From DASUDX01 sp036275365 (GTDB lineage: Bacteria > Pseudomonadota > Gammaproteobacteria > Nevskiales > Nevskiaceae), in NCBI GenBank assembly GCA_036275365.1, contig DASUDX010000101.1:1-24300 (forward strand): a stretch of 24,300 nt of DNA. Reading direction: 5' to 3'. The notes under the pieces are model-generated. The model saw nothing but the letters and a program-made list of their open reading frames with translations, was not told the DNA's origin and did not search any database. The position numbers and the translations under genes are program-made. Of this stretch, positions 15,146 through 22,545 are shown one piece after another. The number at the start of each line of letters is the position of its first letter. Positions within the stretch are counted from its first letter, which is position 1.

Positions 15146-15742
15146 ATGACCGAGATCCTGGTTCTCTACTACTCCCGCAATGGCTCCACCCGGGCGCTGG
15201 CGCGCGCCGTCGCGCATGGGGTGGAACGCGCCGGTGCCCGGGCGCGGCTGCGCACGGTGCCGCCAGTCAGCGCCGAGTGCGAGGCGGTGGCTCCGGCGGT
15301 GCCGGAGGAGGGGGCGCCCTACGCCGACCATCAGGATCTGCGCGACTGCGCCGGCCTCGTCATGGGCAGCCCCACCCGCTTCGGCAACATGGCGGCGCCG
15401 CTCAAGTATTTTCTCGATGGCAGCAGCGCGCTGTGGCTGGCCGGCGAGCTGGCCGGCAAGCCGGCCGGGGTGTTCACCAGCAGCAGCACCCTGCACGGCG
15501 GTCAGGAATCGACCCTGCTGAGCATGATGCTGCCGCTGTTTCACCACGGCATGCTGCTGGTGGGTCTGCCCTACACCGAGGCGGCGCTGCACCGCACCCA
15601 GGGGGGCGGCAGCCCTTATGGCGCCTCCCAGGTCACCGGCAATGCGCCGCGCCTGCCGGCCTTGAGTGCGGATGAGCGCAGCCTGGCGGAAGCCCTCGGC
15701 GAGCGGGTGGCGCGGCTGGCCCTGCGCCTGCAGGGCGCCTGA
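15146..15742 (+). CDS. wrbA: WrbA-type NAD(P)H:quinone oxidoreductase (flavodoxin fold)
   Basis: A 198-residue FMN-binding cytosolic flavoprotein that reduces quinones by two electrons, protecting against oxidative stress. The FMN phosphate loop is VLYYSRNGSTRALA at residues 5-18, and the WrbA signature SPTRFGNMAAPLKYFLDG follows, with GVFTSSSTLHGGQESTLLSMMLPLFHHGM later. The length equals typical WrbA (about 198). The gene is followed by a DUF2069 membrane protein gene one base after the stop, a pairing also found in Pseudomonas beside hda, so the context supports the call. It is divergent from the LysM gene across 80 bases. No unusual features. Confidence 0.95.
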   Translation: MTEILVLYYSRNGSTRALARAVAHGVERAGARARLRTVPPVSAECEAVAPAVPEEGAPYADHQDLRDCAGLVMGSPTRFGNMAAPLKYFLDGSSALWLAGELAGKPAGVFTSSSTLHGGQESTLLSMMLPLFHHGMLLVGLPYTEAALHRTQGGGSPYGASQVTGNAPRLPALSADERSLAEALGERVARLALRLQGA

Positions 15743-15743
15743 G

Positions 15744-16121
15744 ATGGCACTGAGTCCCTGGTGTCGCCGGCTCGCCCTCGGCGGTCTGCTGCTGCTGATC
15801 GGCCTGCTGCTGGTCGAGTCCGGCGGCGGGCTTGCCGCCCTGCTCGCGCTGCCGCTGCTGCTGCCCCTGCCGGGGCTGTGGCGCGGCCGTGCCTATACCG
15901 CGGCCTGGGCCAGCATGCTGCTGGCCTTCTATGTCGCCCTGTTTCTCTCCGAGGGCTATGCCGAGCCGGCGCGCCAGCTGCGCCACTTCGGTCTGGCCAG
16001 CCTCTCGGCCCTGGTCTTCGTCAGCCTGCTGCTGTTCGTGCGGCTGGGGGCGCGGGAGCGTCAGGCGCTGACGGCAGCGTCTGCATCACGAACGGCAGGG
16101 TCAGACGCCGACGCGCGCTGA
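15744..16121 (+). CDS. DUF2069 family inner-membrane protein
   Basis: A 125-residue protein with about four membrane helices (LALGGLLLLIGLLLVES, LAALLALPLLLPLPGLW, AWASMLLAFYVALFLSEGYA, LSALVFVSLLLFVRLG). The short loop GLWRGRAYTAAWASML and the YAEPARQLRH segment are family-like. The molecular function is unknown. The ATG at 15744 was chosen over an upstream in-frame ATG at 15666 because it follows the wrbA stop by one base and starts just before helix 1. The last 101 bases, encoding the fourth helix and the tail, are also the antisense of the hda 3' end, an unusually long convergent overlap. Confidence 0.85.
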   Translation: MALSPWCRRLALGGLLLLIGLLLVESGGGLAALLALPLLLPLPGLWRGRAYTAAWASMLLAFYVALFLSEGYAEPARQLRHFGLASLSALVFVSLLLFVRLGARERQALTAASASRTAGSDADAR

Positions 16122-16734
16122 GCGCGGCGCGGTCCAGCGCATCGAGGGCCTGCACCAGGCTGCGGCTGTCGCGGGCATGGTGCTGCAGCAGCCAGCGCGC
16201 GGCGTCCTCGGCCAGATCCAGACCGCGCACCCGCGCCAGATGGGCGAGGAACACCGGCTGTTCGGCGCTGGACGGCAGGCGCAGGCCGATCACCTCCAGC
16301 GCCCGCAGCCGCGAGCCGAGATCGGGCAGGGCCAGCGGCAGCCGTTCCGGTGCCGGCTGCGCGGCCAGCAGCAGACGCCGGCCCTGCGCCGCACGGGCAT
16401 CGAGCAGACGCAGCAGGGCCAGCGCCCAGCCGGTATCGGCGCTCACCGCCGGCAGATCGTCCAGGCAGACCAGGGGCGCGGCCTCGAGGCCCTCGAGCAC
16501 CTCCGGCCCCTGGGCGGCGAGCGCGGCCAGCGGCAGGTAGACCGCACCGCGGCTGGCGCGCACGGCGGCCTGCAGCAGATGGGTCTTGCCGGCGCCGCTG
16601 GCCCCGAACAGATAGAGCGAGGCGCTCCCCGCGCGCAGGCTGTCGAGCAGGCCGGGAGCGGCCACCGGGTAATAGCTCTCGTAGCTGGCGGTGCGGGGCA
16701 GCTGGACCGACAGCGGCAGTTGCTCGCCCTTCAT
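16021..16734 (-). CDS. hda: DnaA regulatory inactivator Hda
   Basis: A 237-residue AAA+ protein that, with the DNA-loaded sliding clamp, triggers hydrolysis of DnaA-bound ATP and so prevents re-initiation of replication. The N-terminal clamp-binding motif is EQLPLSV (residues 4-10). Walker A is GASGAGKTH (K50), Walker B is VCLDD (D92/D93), then a box VII GSRLRAL and sensor 2 around ARDSRSLVQALDAL. The usual family end is near PFVMQTL; here a further Pro/Ala-rich 16-residue tail follows, encoded opposite the DUF2069 gene. The start overlaps the perM stop by ATGA, so hda is last in the DUF2066-perM-hda chain. The wrbA/DUF2069/purM surroundings match hda loci in related gammaproteobacteria. Confidence 0.95.
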   Translation of the reverse strand: MKGEQLPLSVQLPRTASYESYYPVAAPGLLDSLRAGSASLYLFGASGAGKTHLLQAAVRASRGAVYLPLAALAAQGPEVLEGLEAAPLVCLDDLPAVSADTGWALALLRLLDARAAQGRRLLLAAQPAPERLPLALPDLGSRLRALEVIGLRLPSSAEQPVFLAHLARVRGLDLAEDAARWLLQHHARDSRSLVQALDALDRAALSARRRLTLPFVMQTLPSAPDAPAPPAARTAAG

Positions 16735-17858
16735 GGACCGGGCGGGGCCGGCTCGACGGCGCTGGCCTCCAGGGCCGCTGTCTCGGGAGCGCCGCGGCGG
16801 TAGAGCGGGCTCTGCAGCCAGCGCTGCTTGGCATGCCGCAGCAGCACCGCCAGCACTGCGGCCACCGGCAGCGCCAGCAGCACGCCGACGAAGCCGAACA
16901 GCTGACCGCCGGCGAGGATGGCGAAGATCACCGTGACCGGATGCAGACCGATGCGATCGCCGATCAGCCAGGGCGTCAGCACATTACCCTCGAGGAACTG
17001 GCCGGCGGCGAAGATGCCCGCCACCCACAGGAACAGGGCCAGCTCCTGGCTCTGCATCAGGCAGGCCACCAGGGCAGTGAGCAGGCCGATCAGCGAGCCC
17101 AGATAGGGCACGAAGGCAGTCAGCCCCACCACCACGCCGACCAGCAGGGCGAGCTCGAGGCCGACCAGGCTCAGGGCCACGGTGAAGTACACCGCCAGGG
17201 CCAGCATCACCAGCAGCTGGCCGCGGATGAAGGCACCGAGCACCTCATCGGTCTCGCGGGCGAGCTGGTCGACCCCGGGCAGGGCCCGCGGCGGAATCAT
17301 CCCGCGCACCCAGGCCACCAGCGGATCCCAGTCGCGCAGCAGATAGAAGGCGACGATCGGCACCAGCAGCAGATTGGCAAACGCGGTGAGCAGGGCGCCG
17401 CTGGACTGGCTGATCTGCGCCCACACGGTCTTCAGCACCCCGCCGGCCTGCTGCCAGTGCTCGGCCGCGAGCTGACGCAGGCCCTCGGCATCCAGACGCA
17501 CGCCCTCGGGCAGGGCCATGCCCAGCCGCGGCAGCAGCTCGTCCTGCACCCGCTGCAGCCAGTCCGGCAGGTGGGTGAGCAGGGTGGCCACCTGCTGCTG
17601 GATCAGCGGCAGGATCAGCAGCAGGCCGAGCAGGCCCAGCAGCGAGAGCACCACGAACACCAGGGCCACGCCGGCAGTGCGCGACAGGCCCAGCCGCTGC
17701 AGGCGATCGACCAGCGGATCGCCGAGATAGGCGAGCCCGGCGCCGATCACGAAGGGGCTGAGGATGGGCGCCAGCAGATACACCAGCACCAGCAGGGCGG
17801 TTCCCGCCAGCAGCCAGGGCAGGTTCTCGCGGGCGGCCGGCCAGCGGCTTTCGTTCAT
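16731..17858 (-). CDS. PerM/AI-2E-family inner-membrane transporter
   Basis: A 375-residue polytopic protein with about seven or eight membrane helices. Typical features are an N-terminal pair (LLAGTALLVLVYLLAPILSP), a family-like DPLVDRLQRLG loop, a long amphipathic stretch in the middle (about 85-150), then FVPYLGSLIG and LEGNVLTPWLIGDRIGLHP near the C-terminus. These last two are hallmarks of the family that includes PerM and YdiK. Members export small organic molecules or ions; the substrate cannot be told. It overlaps the genes on both sides by ATGA, so DUF2066, this gene and hda are translated as one chain. A GAGG ribosome-binding site lies about nine bases before the ATG. Confidence 0.93.
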   Translation of the reverse strand: MNESRWPAARENLPWLLAGTALLVLVYLLAPILSPFVIGAGLAYLGDPLVDRLQRLGLSRTAGVALVFVVLSLLGLLGLLLILPLIQQQVATLLTHLPDWLQRVQDELLPRLGMALPEGVRLDAEGLRQLAAEHWQQAGGVLKTVWAQISQSSGALLTAFANLLLVPIVAFYLLRDWDPLVAWVRGMIPPRALPGVDQLARETDEVLGAFIRGQLLVMLALAVYFTVALSLVGLELALLVGVVVGLTAFVPYLGSLIGLLTALVACLMQSQELALFLWVAGIFAAGQFLEGNVLTPWLIGDRIGLHPVTVIFAILAGGQLFGFVGVLLALPVAAVLAVLLRHAKQRWLQSPLYRRGAPETAALEASAVEPAPPGP

Positions 17859-18496
17859 GGCAGACGCACCTCGTAGCGATCAGCACCCAGCGGCCGCAGC
17901 GGTGAGGCCGGCCCCAGCCCGGCCGCCAGGCCCCTGCTACCACCCTGGACCCGCAGCTGCAGACGCAGCCGCCGGCTCTGCGGGTCGAGCTCGCTGACCA
18001 TCAGCCGCTCGACGCCGGGCTGGCCGCGCAACTGCTGCAGCACCCGGGCGTAGTCCGCCGCACTGGCGATGCCTTCGATCTCAATGGCGAGGTCCTCGGC
18101 TGCCGCCGCCGCCACGCCGAACACCGGCAGCCCCTGTTCGCGCAGGGCCTGGTCGATGCCGGCGGGGTCGAAGCGGGCCTCCAGCTGGAAACCGCCGCCC
18201 GTCTCGGGCTGGTAGGCATAGGTCTGCACCAGCGCCGCGCCGCGACCGAGGATGGTGGAGAAGGCCGGATCGCCGCGGCCGGAGACCGTGGTCAGCACCT
18301 GCAGCAGGGCCTCGCGCAGGGCCTTGTCGCGGCTGGCGGCGGTCTGGTCCGGCACGCTCACCCGGGCGGTGTAGGGCGAGGCGGCGACGCTGGCCGGGGG
18401 CGCGGTTGCGGCCTGGGCCTGGGCCGCGCTGTCCGCGGGCAGCAGCCCGAGCGGGATGGCCAGCAGCAGGGGGGCGAGAACGGAGCGGACAGTCAT
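17855..18496 (-). CDS. DUF2066 domain-containing secreted protein (short form)
   Basis: A 213-residue protein with a signal peptide (about 1-25, LAPLLLAIPLGLLPADSAAQA). Residues 42-130 match the DUF2066 pattern: YTARVSVPDQTAASRDKALREAL, LLQVLTTVSG, YAYQPETGGGFQLEARFDPAGID and LREQGLPVFG. The family is found next to purM in gammaproteobacteria, as here, and has no known function. As I recall it, relatives are mostly clearly longer (over 300 residues), with a middle part after the LPVWG-like motif. In this copy the motif is followed directly by AAAAAEDLAIEIEGI and a C-terminal strand set, so a middle segment may be missing. It is the first gene of the minus-strand chain. Confidence 0.75.
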   Translation of the reverse strand: MTVRSVLAPLLLAIPLGLLPADSAAQAQAATAPPASVAASPYTARVSVPDQTAASRDKALREALLQVLTTVSGRGDPAFSTILGRGAALVQTYAYQPETGGGFQLEARFDPAGIDQALREQGLPVFGVAAAAAEDLAIEIEGIASAADYARVLQQLRGQPGVERLMVSELDPQSRRLRLQLRVQGGSRGLAAGLGPASPLRPLGADRYEVRLP

Positions 18497-18555
18497 GGCC
18501 GGCAGTGTGCCGCAAGCGCGCCGGGCCGGCGCGTGCCGGCCCGTTGGGCGCGGCA

Positions 18556-18574
18556 GATGGGCGACAATGCGCCA
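18556..18574 (+). promoter_or_regulatory. Promoter-like block of purM (twin of the apbC block)
   Basis: GATGGGCGACAATGCGCCA, with GACAAT (18563-18568) as the likely -10 box. The block ends exactly 20 bases before the purM ATG. It is identical at 17 of 19 positions to the block at 22507-22525, which sits at exactly the same distance from apbC. No good -35 box is seen; the conserved bases around GACAAT may compensate. Confidence 0.5.
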
Positions 18575-18594
18575 CCTTCGCCCCGGACGCCCGC

Positions 18595-19641
18595 ATGGCC
18601 CGCTCTGCCGCTCCCCCTTCCGCTCCCGTTGCCCTCAGCTATCGCGATGCCGGCGTCGATATCGACCGCGGCGATGCGCTGGTGGATGACATCAAGAAGA
18701 TCGTGCGCAGCACGCGGCGGCCCGAGGTGCTGGCCGGAGTCGGTGGATTCGGCGCCCTGGTCACCCTGCCCAAGAAGTACCGCCGCCCGGTGCTGGTCTC
18801 CGGCACCGACGGGGTGGGCACCAAGCTGCGCCTGGGCATCGACAGCGGCCGGGTCCAGGGCCTCGGCCAGGATCTGGTGGCGATGTGCGTCAACGATGTG
18901 CTGGTCAATGGCGCCGAGCCGCTGTTCTTCCTCGACTACTACGCCACCGGCAAGCTCGACAACCGCGTTGCCGCCCAGGTGATCAAGGGCATCGCCCAGG
19001 GCTGCAAGCTGGCTGGCTGCGCCCTGGTCGGCGGGGAGACCGCCGAGATGCCCGGCCTCTACCACGGGGGCGATTTCGATCTGGCCGGTTTCTGCGTGGC
19101 GGTCGCCGAACAGGGCCGGCTGATCGATGGCCGCAAGATCAAGCCCGGCGATGTGCTGGTGGCGCTGCCGTCCTCCGGTCCGCATTCCAACGGCTATTCG
19201 CTGATCCGCAAGATTCTCGAGGTCAGCGGCGCCCGGCTCGATCAGGTGTTCGGCCGCGGCACCCTCGGCGATGCCCTGCTCGCCCCCACCACCATCTATG
19301 TCAAGCCGGTGCTGGCCGCGCTCGAGGCCGGTCTGCCGGTGCGCGGCATGGCCCACATCACCGGTGGCGGACTCACCGACAACCTCACCCGCATGTTCCC
19401 CAAGGGCACCGCGGCGGTGGTGGATACCCAGAGCTGGAAGCGTCCGGCCATCTTCGACTGGCTGCAGGCCCACGGCGGGGTGGCGGCCGAGGAGATGTGG
19501 CGGGTGTTCAACTGCGGGGTGGGCTTCGTCCTGGTGGTACCACGGCTGCAGGTCACCACGGCGCTCACCCAGCTGCGCAAGCACCGCCCCTGGGTGCTCG
19601 GCGAGGTGGTGCGCGGCAGCGGCGAGGTGCGGTTTGCCTGA
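18595..19641 (+). CDS. purM: Phosphoribosylformylglycinamidine cyclo-ligase (AIR synthetase)
   Basis: A 348-residue cytosolic enzyme for the fifth step of purine synthesis, closing the imidazole ring of FGAM with ATP to give AIR. Family motifs are SYRDAGVDIDRGDALVDDIK at the start, GGFGALVTLP, the strongly conserved SGTDGVGTKLRLG, DLVAMCVNDVLVNGAEPLFFLDYYATGKLD, and GGETAEMPGLY. The C-terminal half contains SSGPHSNGYSLIRKIL and HITGGGLTDNL. The length is normal (about 345-350). The ATG at 18595 was chosen over a longer open frame because it starts the conserved region and follows the promoter-like block. It overlaps purN by 8 bases, forming purM-purN-DUF3108. Confidence 0.98.
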   Translation: MARSAAPPSAPVALSYRDAGVDIDRGDALVDDIKKIVRSTRRPEVLAGVGGFGALVTLPKKYRRPVLVSGTDGVGTKLRLGIDSGRVQGLGQDLVAMCVNDVLVNGAEPLFFLDYYATGKLDNRVAAQVIKGIAQGCKLAGCALVGGETAEMPGLYHGGDFDLAGFCVAVAEQGRLIDGRKIKPGDVLVALPSSGPHSNGYSLIRKILEVSGARLDQVFGRGTLGDALLAPTTIYVKPVLAALEAGLPVRGMAHITGGGLTDNLTRMFPKGTAAVVDTQSWKRPAIFDWLQAHGGVAAEEMWRVFNCGVGFVLVVPRLQVTTALTQLRKHRPWVLGEVVRGSGEVRFA

Positions 19642-20311
19642 GACGGCGTCGCCCGCCCGGCTGGTGGTGCTGATCTCCGGCCAGGGCCGCAATCTGCAGG
19701 CCCTGATCGAGGCCCAGCGCAGCGGCCGCCTGCCGGCCGAGCTGGTCGAGGTGATCAGCAACCGGCCGGACGCCGCCGGCCTCGACCGCGCCCGCGCCGC
19801 CGGCCTGCCCAGCCGCTGTCTGCCGCATCAGGCTTATGCCGACCGCGCGGCCTTCGATGCCGCGCTGGCCCGCGCCATCGACGCCGCGCGGCCGGACTGG
19901 GTGATCCTGGCCGGCTTCATGCGCATCCTCAGCCCCGGTTTCGTGCGTCGCTATGCCGGGCGGCTGCTCAACATCCACCCCTCGCTGCTGCCCCGTCATC
20001 CGGGGCTGCGCACCCACGAGGCGGTGATCGCCGCTGGCGACACCGAGCACGGTGCCAGCGTGCATCTGGTGACCGAGGCGCTTGATGGCGGTCCGGTGCT
20101 GGTTCAGGGCCGACTCAGGGTGAACGGGGAGACTGACCCGGTCCGGTTGGCGGAGCGGGTCATGAGCGAAGTCGAGCAGCGCATCTATCCCCAGGCCCTG
20201 GCCTGGCTGCTGCGCGGCGTGCTGCGGGTGGACGAGGGTGGCCTGGTCTTCCGCGGTGCGCGGCGGGCTCAGCCGCCGGGGCTGGCCGATCTCGACCCGG
20301 AGTTCCAGTGA
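19634..20311 (+). CDS. purN: Phosphoribosylglycinamide formyltransferase (GAR transformylase)
   Basis: A 225-residue folate-dependent enzyme for the third step of purine synthesis, transferring a formyl group from 10-formyl-THF to GAR. The nucleotide loop is LVVLISGQGRNLQ (residues 10-22), where the more usual GNGSNLQ reads GQGRNLQ. The catalytic triad is N113, H115 (NIHPSLLP) and D151 (EALDGGPV). The frame has no suitable ATG. TTG at 19634 was chosen because GAGG lies six bases upstream and it gives a family-like N-terminus; a GTG at about 19663 would remove most of the lead but cut close to the first strand. Start overlaps purM, and stop overlaps the DUF3108 gene (GTGA). Confidence 0.92.
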   Translation: MPETASPARLVVLISGQGRNLQALIEAQRSGRLPAELVEVISNRPDAAGLDRARAAGLPSRCLPHQAYADRAAFDAALARAIDAARPDWVILAGFMRILSPGFVRRYAGRLLNIHPSLLPRHPGLRTHEAVIAAGDTEHGASVHLVTEALDGGPVLVQGRLRVNGETDPVRLAERVMSEVEQRIYPQALAWLLRGVLRVDEGGLVFRGARRAQPPGLADLDPEFQ

Positions 20312-21003
20312 GAACCGCGCTCGCGCTGTTGCTGCTGCTGCTGGCCGGCAGCTCGGCGGCCAGCGGTTTCGAGCCGTTCAGCGCCCGCTATGAGCTGCGC
20401 CGCGGCAGCCTGACCCTCGGCGAGGCCCGGTTTGAGCTGACCGCGAGCCCCGATCGTCCGGACTGCCAGATCTACCGCTACGAGGCGCGGCCGCAGGGCC
20501 TGGCGCGGCTGTTCATCGGCACTTTGTCCGAGCGCAGCGAGTTCTGCCGGGTGGACGGGCGGCTGCAGCCGCTGCGCTTCGAGTACCAGCGGGCGGATCG
20601 GCCCAAGGATGGCTTCAGCCTGGCGTTCGACGCCCGGGCCGGCACCGTCACCTCCAGCCGTGGCGAGATCCGCAGTCTCGAGCCCGGCATGACCGACCGC
20701 CTGCTCATGCAGCTGCAGATCCGCGACTGGGTCCGCGCCCGCGAGGGCCTGCCCGGGGACGAGGAGCTGGCGGTGACCATGGTCGAGGACGACCGGGTCA
20801 AGGCCTACCGCTTCCGCATCCTCGCCCGCGAACCGGTGCAGACCCCGGCCGGGCGGGTCGACAACGCGGTGCGGGTGGAGCGGGTGGATGATCCGCGCAA
20901 GTCCACCCGCTTCTGGCTGGACCCGGCCCAGGGCTACGGGGCGGTCAAGGTCGAGCAGGTCAAGGAAGGCAGCGAGCAGCTCAGTCTGTGGCGTCTGCCC
21001 TGA
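20308..21003 (+). CDS. DUF3108 periplasmic protein
   Basis: A 231-residue protein with a signal peptide (TALALLLLLLAGSSAAS, cleavage near residue 19). The mature part is a beta-rich DUF3108 domain: FEPFSARYELRRGSLTLGEA, YEARPQGLARLFIGTLSERSEF, PLRFEYQRADR, and the close ARFWLDPAQGYG-like TRFWLDPAQGYGAVKVEQ. The family often follows purN in gammaproteobacteria; its role is unknown, with an envelope location inferred. The start is GTG overlapping the purN stop (GTGA). The 3' end overlaps the convergent sbcB 3' end by 23 bases. Confidence 0.88.
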   Translation: MRTALALLLLLLAGSSAASGFEPFSARYELRRGSLTLGEARFELTASPDRPDCQIYRYEARPQGLARLFIGTLSERSEFCRVDGRLQPLRFEYQRADRPKDGFSLAFDARAGTVTSSRGEIRSLEPGMTDRLLMQLQIRDWVRAREGLPGDEELAVTMVEDDRVKAYRFRILAREPVQTPAGRVDNAVRVERVDDPRKSTRFWLDPAQGYGAVKVEQVKEGSEQLSLWRLP

Positions 21004-22486
21004 TCGGACCGGCCGTGGCCTCGTCGGCCTCGGCCTGCTCGAGCAGATCCAGCAGACCGGCCTCGGCCGGCCAGGCGCGCAACTCCGCCAGTAGCGCCTG
21101 CTGGGCCGGGGTGGCGGCCGGCCACAGCGCGGGATCGAGCAGCGCCTGGTAGCGCGCCAGCGTCAGCTGACGCGGATCCTCGTCGCGGGTCAGGCGACGC
21201 CGCTGCCAGCCGCGCCAGCGCCGCGCCTCCTCGGCATCGAGCGTGTGCGGGTGGTGGCGGGCGCGGTGGCGGAACAGCAGCTCGCGGTAGCGTGGATCAC
21301 CGAAGGCGGCCTGCAGGCCGGCCAGCGCCTCCGGAGCGGCACTGCGCACCCGTGCCAGCAGGGCGCGGTCGGCCGCGTCGAGAAAGCCACCGCCGTAGAG
21401 AGCCAGCTCGGCATCCGGGATCGGTCCCGGCTCGCGGCGGAACAGGGCCGCCAGCTTGGGGCGCAGCGTCTCGCGGGCAGCCAGCAGCTGCTCGCGGTGG
21501 CGCTCGGCGCGGTCCAGATCCAGCCCCCAGCGCTGGGCATCCTCGGCGCGCAGGGTGGACAGCGGCGCCAGCATCGGCACCCGGTTCAGATGCAGGCCCT
21601 TGACCGGGACGCGGTCGATCTCCTCGGGCAGGTCCCGGCTGGCGATGAACACCCGCTCGCGCAGCTCCTCCAGCGGCAGCTCGATCAGCGCCTGGGGGTC
21701 GCTGTGCAGATCGAAGGCGAGCACCGCGTTCGTGAGCTGCGGATGGGCCGCCAGCGGCGCCATCAGCGCCAGGCAGCCGCGGCTGGCGGGAATCTTGGCC
21801 GACACATGGACCAGCGGGGTCATCTGCTCGAGATCGATCAGGCTCGCCGCGAAGCGCTTGTCGCGCAGCTTCAGCGCGTGCGCGTAGAGCCGTGGCTGGG
21901 CCTCGCGCAGGCGCCGCGCCAGGGCCAGGGTCGCCTCGACATCCGAGAGCGCATCATGGGCGCGGGCGTGGTGCAGGCCATTGGCGGCGGCCAGATGCTC
22001 GAGCCGGAAGCTCACCGCCCCATCCTCGCGCCGCGGCCAGACCAGCCCCTCGGGCCGCAGCGCCTGCCACAGCCGCACCGCGTCGATCAGATCCCAGCGG
22101 CTGTTGCCGCCGCGCCACTCGCGCTCATAGGGGTCGTGGAAGGTGCGGTAGAGCAGATGGCGGGTGAACTCATCATCGAAGCGCAGGGTGTTGTAGCCGG
22201 CGCCGCAGGTCCCCGCTGGGCTGAAGGCGGCGAGCACCTGGCGGGCGAAGTCCGGTTCCGCCAGACCCTCGCGGCGGGCCCGCTGCGGGGTGATGCCGGT
22301 GAGCAGCACCGCCTCCGGATGCGGCAGCACCTCGGCGGTGGGCTGGCAGTACCAGACCTGCGGGTCGCCGAGCACGCGCAGCTCGCCATCGGTGGCCAGG
22401 GCGGCGAACTGGGCGGGCCGGTCCCGGGCCGGATCGGCACCGAAGGTTTCGTAGTCGTGCCAGAGAAAGCGGTCGGGCGGGCGCAT
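20981..22486 (-). CDS. sbcB: Exodeoxyribonuclease I
   Basis: A 501-residue 3'-to-5' single-strand DNA exonuclease used in mismatch repair and recombination. The DEDDh active site is visible: D11 and E13 in WHDYETFG, the aspartate in NTLRFDDEF, and H with D in ARAHDALSDVEATLALA. The central SH3-like/ExoI part contains HVSAKIPASRGCLALMAPLAAHP, and the C-terminal helical extension has FRHRARHHPHTLDAEEARRW. E. coli ExoI is 475 residues, so this is slightly longer. It is a single gene divergent from apbC and converging on the DUF3108 gene. No Shine-Dalgarno site precedes the ATG. Confidence 0.96.
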   Translation of the reverse strand: MRPPDRFLWHDYETFGADPARDRPAQFAALATDGELRVLGDPQVWYCQPTAEVLPHPEAVLLTGITPQRARREGLAEPDFARQVLAAFSPAGTCGAGYNTLRFDDEFTRHLLYRTFHDPYEREWRGGNSRWDLIDAVRLWQALRPEGLVWPRREDGAVSFRLEHLAAANGLHHARAHDALSDVEATLALARRLREAQPRLYAHALKLRDKRFAASLIDLEQMTPLVHVSAKIPASRGCLALMAPLAAHPQLTNAVLAFDLHSDPQALIELPLEELRERVFIASRDLPEEIDRVPVKGLHLNRVPMLAPLSTLRAEDAQRWGLDLDRAERHREQLLAARETLRPKLAALFRREPGPIPDAELALYGGGFLDAADRALLARVRSAAPEALAGLQAAFGDPRYRELLFRHRARHHPHTLDAEEARRWRGWQRRRLTRDEDPRQLTLARYQALLDPALWPAATPAQQALLAELRAWPAEAGLLDLLEQAEADEATAGPIRADATD

Positions 22487-22506
22487 CGGCAGACGCGGCG
22501 GGGGCG

Positions 22507-22525
22507 GATGGCCGACAATACGCCA
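22507..22525. promoter_or_regulatory. apbC promoter-like block, overlapping a possible sbcB -10 box
   Basis: GATGGCCGACAATACGCCA, with plus-strand GACAAT (22514-22519) ending 26 bases before the apbC GTG, the same spacing as for purM. On the minus strand the same bases read TATTGT (22516-22521), 29 bases before the sbcB ATG, so the two divergent promoters may share one melting region. By eye only. Confidence 0.45.
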
Positions 22526-22545
22526 TCCCCCTGCCTGCGCCTGCC

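Noticed and set aside
20981..21003. 23-base convergent overlap of the DUF3108 gene and sbcB
   Set aside because: Short tail-to-tail overlaps are common in compact genomes; both proteins have normal family-like ends.
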